NCBI GenBank assembly: GCA_003454835.1
Contig: DMTA01000305.1
Coordinates: 1 to 5,871, forward strand
Direction: 5' to 3'
DNA length: 5,871 bases
DNA from: Achromobacter sp.
GTDB lineage: Bacteria; Pseudomonadota; Gammaproteobacteria; Burkholderiales; Burkholderiaceae_B
Shown piece after piece: positions 1 to 4,937 of the stretch; within the stretch, counting starts at the first letter, position 1; every line of letters starts with the position of its first letter. The translations under genes and the position numbers were made by a program. Under the pieces are notes generated by a model that saw only the letters and a program-made list of their open reading frames with translations, was not told the DNA's origin and made no database searches.

Positions 1-173
1 GCCGTGAATCGGGCGCACGCGGCGAACGAGCGCAGCGCCAATGAGCCGCGCAGCTCGCGCGCGGGACACGGCATGAACTGCGGGTGCTGCGGCAGTGCGC
101 GCTCGCGGGGCAGAACGCGCACGTCGGGAGACGGCGCAAAGTCATTCGCGGGCGCAAGGCCCTGGATGATCAG
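1..173 (-). CDS. possible partial gene running off the left edge, product unknown
   Basis: A minus-strand frame stays open from an in-frame TGA at 176-174 to the left edge (57 codons). Third codon positions are about 87% G/C, first positions about 73% and second positions about 58%, which is the order expected of a high-GC gene read on this strand. The opposite frame sharing the same wobble positions has the first two values inverted and encodes no leucine in 59 residues, so it is less likely. The peptide includes LPRERALPQHPQFMPCPARE and matches no family I recognise. No convincing start is visible: CTG at 173, GTG at 122 and ATG at 74 all lack a Shine-Dalgarno sequence. It could be the 5' part of a gene continuing to the left, a decayed gene, or a chance open frame. 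Confidence 0.3.
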   Translation of the reverse strand, partial: MIIQGLAPANDFAPSPDVRVLPRERALPQHPQFMPCPARELRGSLALRSFAACARFT

Positions 174-186
174 TCACTAGCTGAAT

Positions 187-229
187 CGCCGCCGGCCGGG
201 CCGTGTATGCACACGCCCGGCTGGCGGTG
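187..229. terminator. long GC-rich hairpin after the substrate-binding protein gene, possible terminator
   Basis: Bases 187-206 pair with 211-229: 19 pairs, a single bulged C at 202 and a tetraloop at 207-210. The core arms are GCCGGGC (195-201) and GCCCGGC (215-221), topped by GTGT/ACAC. It lies 28 bases past the TAG of the minus-strand gene at 258-1007, where a terminator would be expected. Neither flank has a T-run, so intrinsic termination is not proven. Two of the pairs are G-T when read as plus-strand RNA and become C-A mismatches in minus-strand RNA, so the outer stem is better in a plus-strand transcript. The 11-pair core works on either strand. Confidence 0.5.
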
Positions 230-257
230 TGGCACTTCACCGAGAGCAAGCCTGAAG

Positions 258-1007
258 CTATTCCTGCCCCGCCGGTTCCAGCGGCGCCACGGCGGCGCCC
301 TGGATCTTGTGGCGCGCCAGCGCTTCGGCGACGAAGCCGGATTTCTTCATGGCCTCGACATAGGCGGCCAGGTAGGCGCTGGCCTTGCCGCCGCGGCTTT
401 TGGGCACGCCCATCGCCTGGCGGATCAGCATGAAGTGACCGTCCAGCAGGCGCAGCCCGCCCAGACGTTGCGCGTCGGCTTCAAGCTGTTGCTTGACGCC
501 GGCGGCGACCTCCATGTTTTCCTGAATGAAGGTGTCGACGACGGCGGGCGAGGTGGGGGCGCGGAATATCTCGGCCTGCTTGAGTTCGCGTGTCAGGTAC
601 AGATCATAGGCGCTGCCCTTGCCGACCACGACGCGCTGACCGGGGCGGTCGACCTCGTCCATGCTGGCGATGGGGGAGTCCTGACGCACCAGATAGGCGC
701 CCTCGATGACGACGTAGGGCGCGGTGAAGGCGATCTGCTCGCCACGCAACGGGTCGATCGCGAAAAAGCCCACGTCGGCCTGTTCGGCGGCAACGGCGTT
801 GACGGATTCACCGGCGGATTTGAAGACCACGAGTTCCAGCTTCACGTCGAGCCGGCGCGCGAGTTCAGTGGCCAGATCCACCGACACGCCGCCGGGCTGG
901 CCGGTCGCGGGATCGGTGTTGGCGAGGATGGGATTGCCCAGATTGATGGACGCGCGCAGCACGCCCGTGGGGGCGAAGGCAGACAGCATTTCGTGATCGG
1001 TCTTCAT
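258..1007 (-). CDS. amino-acid-type ABC transporter substrate-binding protein (SBP_bac_3 fold), no signal peptide
   Basis: 249 residues. The sequence follows the periplasmic binding protein family 3 pattern. GVLRASINLGNPILA (15-29) is the first strand. GVSVDLATELARRLDVKLEL (40-59) is the hallmark helix-strand of lobe 1. ADVGFFAIDPLRGEQIAFTA (77-96) is the segment after which ligand-contacting residues usually lie, and VVVGKGSAYDLYL (126-138) starts lobe 2. The family binds amino acids or similar small solutes for ABC importers. The ATG at 1007 is preceded by AAGGAAG on the minus strand; a TTG at 1049 and an ATG at 989 are alternatives. An in-frame TAG at 1067-1065 closes the frame upstream, so no secretion signal is hidden there. 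The absence of any hydrophobic leader is odd for a family that normally works in the periplasm. No permease or ATPase gene is visible nearby. It lies 82 bases downstream of the NlpE-like gene on the same strand, so co-transcription is possible. Confidence 0.85.
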   Translation of the reverse strand: MKTDHEMLSAFAPTGVLRASINLGNPILANTDPATGQPGGVSVDLATELARRLDVKLELVVFKSAGESVNAVAAEQADVGFFAIDPLRGEQIAFTAPYVVIEGAYLVRQDSPIASMDEVDRPGQRVVVGKGSAYDLYLTRELKQAEIFRAPTSPAVVDTFIQENMEVAAGVKQQLEADAQRLGGLRLLDGHFMLIRQAMGVPKSRGGKASAYLAAYVEAMKKSGFVAEALARHKIQGAAVAPLEPAGQE

Positions 1008-1028
1008 GGCTTCCTTGCTGGAATGGGG

Positions 1029-1044
1029 CGCGCCGCCGGGCGCG
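1029..1044. repeat. small GC hairpin between the NlpE-like and substrate-binding protein genes
   Basis: CGCGCC at 1029-1034 and GGCGCG at 1039-1044 form a six-pair stem with a four-base loop, 21 bases upstream of the substrate-binding protein ATG. The longer segment 1029-1038 is also the exact reverse complement of 1075-1084, so two alternative foldings of this 82-base gap exist. There is no T-run, so this is not a standard terminator. It could attenuate read-through or be a by-product of GC-rich sequence. Confidence 0.3.
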
Positions 1045-1089
1045 ATCAATGCCAGAGGATAGCCCTAAAGCTGGCGGCGGCGCGATGGC

Positions 1090-1515
1090 TTATTGCACGC
1101 GGCGCAGCACGTAATGCGCCGCGAGCGGACCGGTGGGACGCGTGCCGTCGCGGTAGAGCATCGTCACCTGGTTCTCGCCGACGAAGTAACGCTGGCTATC
1201 GCCCGCGGCATCCAACCGGATCGTGCTGCCGTCGGACTCCCAACTAAAGGTGCCCGTCACGATCTCGGGCTGCGGCTGGCGGTCCAGGTACTGCGTCAGC
1301 TTTTCGTAGCGGCCGTCCTTCATCAGCGTCAGCCGGGCGCGGATGCCAGGGCAGTCGGCGCAGGGCAGGGTGCCTTCGTAGCTGCCGGGCCAGTCCAGGG
1401 AGTCGCGTGAAGTGTGGTGATCCACCGGCACGGATCGGGCGGTGATGGGCTTTGACGGGGCGCAGCCGGCGAGCAGCGCAAGACTCAGGGTGCAGGTCAG
1501 GGTGGTTTTCATCAT
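1090..1515 (-). CDS. lipoprotein with NlpE N-terminal domain (copper resistance / envelope-stress type)
   Basis: 141 residues. The N-terminus MMKTTLTCTLSLALLAGC is a lipoprotein signal with an LAGC lipobox; Cys18 would be lipidated. The +2 residue is Ala rather than Asp, which favours outer-membrane sorting by the E. coli rule. The mature part matches the NlpE N-terminal domain: WPGSYEGTLPCADCPGIRAR (42-61) carries the conserved CxxC (Cys52, Cys55), followed by the usual LTLMKDGRYEKLTQY (62-76) strands and a YVLRRV ending. E. coli NlpE (about 236 residues) activates the Cpx response and has a second, C-terminal domain; this protein ends after the first, as many proteobacterial homologues do. 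An AGGAG sits six bases before the chosen ATG. The frame stays open upstream to 1749, but that part lacks coding character. The gene is divergent from osmC. A Cpx-type role here is inference. Confidence 0.88.
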   Translation of the reverse strand: MMKTTLTCTLSLALLAGCAPSKPITARSVPVDHHTSRDSLDWPGSYEGTLPCADCPGIRARLTLMKDGRYEKLTQYLDRQPQPEIVTGTFSWESDGSTIRLDAAGDSQRYFVGENQVTMLYRDGTRPTGPLAAHYVLRRVQ

Positions 1516-1665
1516 GGCGAGCTCCTGTGTGACGGAATGGCCTATAGGCTGATCGCGGATGGCCAGACGCGTCTTCACGATACGGACAGTAACGGACCCA
1601 TGCTGAAACGGGATGTAAGGCCGATGCGTGTCAAAAACGTCCAACTGGCGGGACGTGGCGTGCGC

Positions 1666-1671
1666 TAAGCT
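1666..1671 (+). promoter_or_regulatory. possible -10 element for the osmC operon
   Basis: TAAGCT in a GC-rich surround, 92 bases before the osmC ATG. It matches TATAAT at only three of six positions and no clear -35 lies 16-18 bases upstream. The call rests mainly on position and on a like hexamer (TAAGCT at 4872-4877) before the NUDIX gene. If it is used, the leader would contain the tandem repeat at 1715-1746. Confidence 0.22.
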
Positions 1672-1714
1672 CGGCCTTCTTTGCGCGTGAGGCGGCATTG
1701 GTCGGCCGGCGTCA

Positions 1715-1746
1715 CGACTGCACAACCAGGCGACTGCACAGCCATG
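1715..1746 (+). repeat. tandem 16-base direct repeat upstream of osmC, candidate operator
   Basis: CGACTGCACA occurs exactly at 1715-1724 and again at 1731-1740. The full 16-base units (1715-1730 and 1731-1746) agree at 14 of 16 positions. The second unit ends 17 bases before the osmC ATG and just ahead of the ribosome binding site AGGA (1751-1754). A head-to-tail pair with this spacing could be a regulator site, an RNA leader element or a small duplication. It is not the inverted palindrome expected for a MarR/OhrR-type repressor. Confidence 0.5.
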
Positions 1747-1763
1747 CAACAGGATCCAAAAGC

Positions 1764-2243
1764 ATGAAAGGCGAACACCGTTACAGCGTCACCGTCGAAT
1801 GGACCGGCAACACTGGCGCAGGCACGGCCGGCTACTCGGCCTATTCCCGCGATCACGTCATTCAGGCTGCGGGCAAGCCCGACGTGCCCGGATCGTCGGA
1901 CCCCGCGTTCCGCGGCGACGCTTCCCGCTGGAATCCCGAAGACATGCTGGTGGCCTCGCTGTCCGCCTGTCACAAGCTTTGGTATCTGCACCTGTGCGCG
2001 GTCGAAGGGATAACCGTGCAGGCCTATCGGGACGAGGCCGAAGGCGTCATGCAGGAAGACCCTGAACGCGGCGGCGCTTTTGCATCGGTGACGCTGCGGC
2101 CTCAGGTCACCATCGGCGCAGGCGACGACGCCGCACTGGCGGAACGGCTGCACGATCGTGCGCACCATTTCTGCTTCATTGCCAATTCAGTGAATTTTCC
2201 GGTACGGTGCGAGCCGCGCATTGTGATTCAGCCTTCCACCTGA
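1764..2243 (+). CDS. OsmC-family peroxiredoxin
   Basis: 159 residues, the usual size. OsmC/Ohr proteins are cytosolic dimers that reduce organic hydroperoxides with a pair of cysteines. The N-terminal HRYSVTVEWTGNTGAGTAGY (5-24) strand and the YSRDH (27-31) stretch are typical of this subgroup. MLVASLSACHKLWYLHLCA (61-79) begins the central helix with the presumed peroxidatic Cys69. HHFCFIANSVNFPV (134-147) carries the presumed resolving Cys137. Cys78 and Cys149 are extra. The ATG at 1764 is chosen over an upstream TTG at 1698 because AGGA lies nine bases before it and the family N-terminus begins here. It heads a three-gene run, with nine bases separating it from the next start. Whether it acts on organic peroxides or on another thiol-reactive compound cannot be told from sequence. 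Confidence 0.93.
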   Translation: MKGEHRYSVTVEWTGNTGAGTAGYSAYSRDHVIQAAGKPDVPGSSDPAFRGDASRWNPEDMLVASLSACHKLWYLHLCAVEGITVQAYRDEAEGVMQEDPERGGAFASVTLRPQVTIGAGDDAALAERLHDRAHHFCFIANSVNFPVRCEPRIVIQPST

Positions 2244-2252
2244 CCCCATCCC

Positions 2253-2801
2253 ATGACCTCCGCCCTGATCGTGATCGACGTGCAACGCGCGTTGTTCGAA
2301 ACCTCGCCGCCGCCGTTCGAGGCGGCGCACGTGCTGGCCCGCATCAATGCATTGGCCAAGCGCGCCCGTGCGGCGGGTGCACCGGTTGTATATGTGCAGC
2401 ACGAAAGTCCCGGTTCCGATCTGGCGCATGGCGGGCCGGGCTGGGACCTGGACATGCGCCTTGCAACAGATCCGACCGACCTCCGCGTCCGCAAGACGAC
2501 GCCAGACTCGTTTCTGCGCACGGAATTGGCGCAGGTGCTGGCGGATCGCGGCGTCACGCACCTGGTCGTTTGCGGCTACGCCACCGAGTTCTGCGTGGAT
2601 ACCTCCGTGCGGCGCGCGGCGGGTCTCGGGTTGGCGGTCACGCTGGCTGCCGATGCGCACACCACGCACGACAAGCCGCACGCGGACGGCGGGCAGATCC
2701 GGGCACATCACAACGCCACGTTGCCGGCCATTTCCAGCTTCGGCGTAAAGATCGCGGCTGTGCCGGCCGCAGACCTCTTTGCGGGCGGCGCGTCGCGATG
2801 A
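2253..2801 (+). CDS. isochorismatase-family cysteine hydrolase
   Basis: 182 residues, typical of the small cysteine hydrolases related to nicotinamidase and isochorismatase. The catalytic triad is visible: Asp9 in ALIVIDVQ (4-11), Lys81 in VRKTTPDSF (79-87) and Cys114 in GYATEFCVDTS (108-118). The Ala110-Thr111 pair is where the family's cis-peptide normally lies. The TTHDKPHADGG (137-147) loop and AHHNATL (151-157) are also typical of the group. Family members hydrolyse amide, C-N or vinyl-ether bonds; the substrate here is unknown, and no siderophore or NAD-salvage gene nearby supports either named activity. No Shine-Dalgarno sequence is evident, and the start is nine bases after the osmC stop, so translation is probably coupled. 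Its TGA overlaps the next gene's ATG. Confidence 0.92.
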   Translation: MTSALIVIDVQRALFETSPPPFEAAHVLARINALAKRARAAGAPVVYVQHESPGSDLAHGGPGWDLDMRLATDPTDLRVRKTTPDSFLRTELAQVLADRGVTHLVVCGYATEFCVDTSVRRAAGLGLAVTLAADAHTTHDKPHADGGQIRAHHNATLPAISSFGVKIAAVPAADLFAGGASR

Positions 2802-3055
2802 ATGTGATGGATCCCGAACTGCTGGCGCTGCTGGTCACGCGCGACATGCCGTTCGGCAAATACAAGGGCAGGTTGATTGCCGACCTGCCTGGGCCGTATC
2901 TGGCGTGGTTCGCGCGCAAAGGCTTTCCGCCGGGAGAGTTGGGCCGACTGCTGGCGTTGATGCACGAACTCGATCACAACGGGTTGTCGTCGCTGCTTGA
3001 TCCGTTGCGCAAGGGCCGGGAAGCGACCCGGGGCGCGCCCCGGCGCGCGTCCTGA
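2798..3055 (+). CDS. DUF3820 family small protein (putative quorum-sensing-regulated virulence factor family)
   Basis: 85 residues. The conserved core is MPFGKYKGRLIADLPGPYLA (17-36), then WFARKGFPPGELGRLLALMH (37-56) and NGLSSLLDPLR (61-71). This matches the DUF3820 family, which Pfam describes as a putative quorum-sensing-regulated virulence factor; the molecular function is not established. There is no signal peptide or membrane segment, so it is probably cytosolic. The basic tail (72-85) is rich in Arg, Gly and Ala. The ATG at 2798 overlaps the TGA of the hydrolase gene (ATGA), with no strong ribosome binding site, which is a standard sign of translational coupling. A second in-frame ATG at 2807 is possible. 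A frame open upstream of 2798 is only a shadow of the hydrolase gene. Confidence 0.88.
   Translation: MNVMDPELLALLVTRDMPFGKYKGRLIADLPGPYLAWFARKGFPPGELGRLLALMHELDHNGLSSLLDPLRKGREATRGAPRRAS
3028..3043. repeat. perfect 16-base GC palindrome at the end of the DUF3820 gene
   Basis: CCGGGGCGCGCCCCGG is self-complementary over all 16 bases and lies within the last codons of the DUF3820 gene, ten bases before its stop. With no loop it folds poorly as a tight hairpin, and no T-run follows. It may simply reflect Gly-Ala-Pro codons in a GC-rich gene. Confidence 0.4.
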
Positions 3056-3195
3056 GTCGCGCCTTGGAAACCGCAGGAAACAACTGGTGGGGATGATGTA
3101 GCGTCTTGGCACGACGCCGGCCATCCACCGGGGATACGATTAGGCGGTGCGCCCGGCCCTCGGCCCGGGCGCTGACTCATCGAACAGAGGTCGCC
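3056..3195 (+). other. hairpin-rich intergenic region between the DUF3820 and exported-protein genes
   Basis: No gene is seen here. Outer arms 3086-3095 and 3122-3129 pair (GGTGG, a two-base bulge, ATG against CATCCACC) and enclose an inner stem 3101-3105/3113-3117 (GCGTC/GACGC). This could end the osmC operon, although no T-run follows. TACGAT (3135-3140) could be a -10 for the next gene, with TTGGCA (3106-3111) too far upstream, 23 bases, for a normal -35. A second strong hairpin (3149-3158/3162-3172, one bulged C) would lie in the leader. AGAGG (3186-3190) is the ribosome binding site of the gene at 3196. Confidence 0.4.
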
Positions 3196-3519
3196 ATGAA
3201 CAAAAAACACGTATCCGCTTTCCTGTTTGCCGCCTTGTGCGCGACGGGCGCTGCCCAGGCCCAGAACGTTGCGCCCGGCGCCACGCAGGAAATGCAGTTT
3301 CCCTCGGCTCAGGGCAGCCTGTCGCCACCGTCGACGCTGCGCATGACGGTGACGCCCGAAGCCCCGCCGCCGCCCCCGATCCGCGACACGCCCCAAAGCC
3401 AGGCGGAGTTCCAGCGCTGCCGTACGGTGTCGGACCGTGCAGCCACGTCCAACGCGCAGATGCAGGCCGGCGTCGAGCAATGTCTGCGCGAACTGGAACA
3501 GCGGCGCCAGCAGCAATAG
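3196..3519 (+). CDS. small exported protein of unknown function
   Basis: 107 residues, not recognised. The N-terminus is a clear Sec signal: MNKKHVSAFLFAALCATGAA, ending in AQA, with likely cleavage after Ala22. Cys15 lies inside the signal and the preceding residue is Leu, so it does not form a lipobox. The mature protein of about 85 residues has a low-complexity middle with five consecutive prolines (57-61). Its C-terminal part is probably helical (66-107) and rich in Gln, Arg and Glu, with Cys75 and Cys96 that could form a disulfide in the periplasm. It ends in QRRQQQ. The ATG at 3196 is preceded by AGAGG at five bases, which decides the start over frames open further upstream. It appears to be a single-gene unit, 140 bases after the DUF3820 gene and 76 bases before the Hsp70 gene. 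Export is well supported; the role is unknown. Confidence 0.8.
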   Translation: MNKKHVSAFLFAALCATGAAQAQNVAPGATQEMQFPSAQGSLSPPSTLRMTVTPEAPPPPPIRDTPQSQAEFQRCRTVSDRAATSNAQMQAGVEQCLRELEQRRQQQ

Positions 3520-3555
3520 GTCCCCCGGGGATTCCAGTGCCGGAGCCAGAGCGGG

Positions 3556-3561
3556 TACACT
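3556..3561 (+). promoter_or_regulatory. possible -10 element before the Hsp70 gene
   Basis: GGG followed by TACACT, matching TATAAT at four of six positions, 34 bases before the ATG at 3596. The -35 region around 3532-3538 is poor. The ATG itself has no obvious Shine-Dalgarno sequence in its last 15 upstream bases. No sigma-32-type heat-shock promoter (CTTGAA with CCCCAT-T) was recognised. Confidence 0.3.
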
Positions 3562-3595
3562 TGTCCGCCGTTTTGCTCTAAGCGCCTGAATTCCC

Positions 3596-4849
3596 ATGAT
3601 TTCCACCGCCTGCGGCGTCGACTTCGGCACCTCCAATTCCACCGTCGGCTGGAGCCGTCCAGACCAACATGCGCTCCTGGCGCTGGAGGACGGCAAGACC
3701 ACCTTGCCGTCGGCCATCTTCTTCCACGACGAGGACGCCGAGGTCAGTTATGGCCGCGCGGCCATCTCCGACTACCTGGCGGGCTACGACGGGCGCCTGA
3801 TGCGCTCAATGAAGAGCCTGTTGGGTAGCTCGCTCATCGACGGCTCGACGGAAGTGCAGGGCCGTTCCATTCCCTTCCGTGTGCTGTTGACGCGCTTCAT
3901 CGCCGAATTGAAGGCGCGCGCCGAGACCGCCGCCGGGCGCGGCTTTACCCGCGCCGTCCTTGGCCGTCCGGTGTTTTTCGTGGACGACCATCCCGCGTCT
4001 GACCAGACGGCGCAGGACACGCTGGAAGAGATCGCGCGCAGCGTCGGGTTTACCGACATCGAGTTCCAATTCGAGCCGATGGCCGCCGCTTTCCACTACG
4101 AGTCGCAGATCAGCCGCGAGGAACTGGTGCTGGTGATCGACATCGGCGGGGGTACGTCAGACTTTTCGCTGATCCGGCTGGGGCCGGACCGCGCGGCCAA
4201 ACCGGACCGCCGCGAAGACATCCTGGCTTACGGCGGCGTGCACATCGGCGGGGTGGATTTTGACAAGCAGTTGAGCCTGGCGCACGTGATGCCGCTATTG
4301 GGCTTGGGCAGCCAGTTGCGCAGCGGCAAGGACGTGCCGTCGACGCAATACGGCAACCTTGCCTGCTGGCACACGATCAATCAGGCCTACACCCGCAAGG
4401 CGGCCGAGCATTTTGCCTATATCCGCGCCGAGGCCGGCGACCGCCAGAAGATCGACCTGCTGCTGAACCTGGTGAAGGAGCGCGCGGGCCACTGGGTGGC
4501 GGTGCAGGTGGAAGAAGCCAAAATCGCGCTATCCGATGCGCCCGCCGCGCGCATCGACCTGTCGCGTATCGCACCGGACCTGGGCGTCGACGTGACGCGC
4601 CCGTCTTTCGACGCGTCCGTGGGACGCTTGATCGACAAGGTCGAGACCACCGTGGGCCAGTTGCTGCGCGATGCGGGCGTGTCGACGGCGGATGTGGACA
4701 CCGTGTTCTTCACGGGCGGATCCAGCCGCGTGCCGCGCCTGCGCGAAAGCGTGTCCCGGCTGGTGCCGGGGGCGCGCAGCGTGGAAGGCGATCTGTTCGG
4801 CAGCATCGGCGCGGGTCTGGCGCTGGACGCCGCACGCAAGTTCGGCTGA
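3596..4849 (+). CDS. yegD: YegD-like Hsp70-family protein, ATPase domain only
   Basis: 417 residues. The actin/Hsp70 nucleotide-binding fold is complete. Phosphate-1 loop CGVDFGTSNSTVGW (6-19) has Asp9. FQFEPMAAAFHYE (157-169) is the connect-1 segment, corresponding to NEPTAAA in DnaK. Phosphate-2 loop VLVIDIGGGTSDFSLI (178-193) has Asp182 and the glycine triplet. The adenosine motif is VFFTGGSSRVPRL (370-382). DnaK is about 640 residues; this protein ends after the ATPase region, so it has no peptide-binding domain or EEVD-like tail. The RPVFF...FQFEP..AAFHYE pattern (124-169) resembles E. coli YegD (about 450 residues), a chaperone homologue of unclear role. Residues 230-315 form a family-specific insert region. 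No DnaJ or GrpE gene is nearby. It is probably cytosolic. The start is set by the usual distance to the first motif. Client and activity are unknown. Confidence 0.92.
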   Translation: MISTACGVDFGTSNSTVGWSRPDQHALLALEDGKTTLPSAIFFHDEDAEVSYGRAAISDYLAGYDGRLMRSMKSLLGSSLIDGSTEVQGRSIPFRVLLTRFIAELKARAETAAGRGFTRAVLGRPVFFVDDHPASDQTAQDTLEEIARSVGFTDIEFQFEPMAAAFHYESQISREELVLVIDIGGGTSDFSLIRLGPDRAAKPDRREDILAYGGVHIGGVDFDKQLSLAHVMPLLGLGSQLRSGKDVPSTQYGNLACWHTINQAYTRKAAEHFAYIRAEAGDRQKIDLLLNLVKERAGHWVAVQVEEAKIALSDAPAARIDLSRIAPDLGVDVTRPSFDASVGRLIDKVETTVGQLLRDAGVSTADVDTVFFTGGSSRVPRLRESVSRLVPGARSVEGDLFGSIGAGLALDAARKFG

Positions 4850-4871
4850 CCGGCCGCCGGCGGGGCGGTGG

Positions 4872-4877
4872 TAAGCT
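4872..4877 (+). promoter_or_regulatory. possible -10 element for the NUDIX-ferredoxin pair
   Basis: TAAGCT preceded by GGTGG, 60 bases before the NUDIX start, in the 88-base gap after the Hsp70 gene. It matches only three of six consensus positions and there is no recognisable -35. It is listed because the same hexamer occurs before osmC. The gap also holds a palindrome CCGCCGGCGG (4854-4863) and nothing else of note. Confidence 0.2.
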
Positions 4878-4937
4878 GCCAGGCGTGCCGACAACGGCCC
4901 GCCGCCGCCCTTCCCAGTCCCTGATCCAGACGTCCTC

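Larger units (their letters stand above)
1516..1763. other. divergent intergenic region between the NlpE-like gene and osmC
   Basis: No gene is seen in these 248 bases. Toward the minus-strand gene there is a perfect palindrome GCCTATAGGC (1540-1549), 24 bases before its ATG; read on the minus strand it contains TATAGG, a possible -10. Two copies of ACGGAC lie ten bases apart (1582-1587, 1592-1597). A minus-strand TTGACA (1634-1629) matches the -35 consensus but has no good -10 at the right distance. Toward osmC there is a TAAGCT (1666-1671) and the tandem repeat listed separately. No CpxR-type GTAAA pair was found. Confidence 0.5.

Noticed and set aside
84..1247. Long plus-strand open frame of 387 codons
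   Set aside because: It runs antisense through the substrate-binding protein gene and into the NlpE-like gene, both of which have clear family motifs. Its translation has no recognisable domain and looks like a high-GC shadow.
1629..1634. Perfect minus-strand TTGACA as a -35 box
   Set aside because: No -10-like hexamer lies 16-18 bases downstream on that strand, and it is over 110 bases from the start codon.
1516..1749. N-terminal extension of the NlpE-like gene
   Set aside because: The frame is open but the LAGC lipoprotein signal and the AGGAG ribosome binding site both place the start at 1515; the upstream peptide is not protein-like.
2207..2797. Upstream extension of the DUF3820 gene
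   Set aside because: It lies fully inside the hydrolase gene in another frame and is Arg/Gly/Cys-rich; the ATGA overlap start at 2798 fits the family length.
3238..3240. Cys15 of the exported protein as a lipobox cysteine
   Set aside because: The residue before it is Leu rather than Ala, Gly or Ser, and a clear AQA signal peptidase I site follows.
3551..3574. GCGG/CCGC stem followed by TTTT as an intrinsic terminator before the Hsp70 gene
   Set aside because: The stem has only four pairs with a ten-base loop and overlaps the possible -10; too weak to call.
2974..3717. Minus-strand frame of 247 codons
   Set aside because: It crosses three plus-strand genes or gaps antisense and has no family resemblance; the exported protein's signal peptide on the plus strand is far more convincing.
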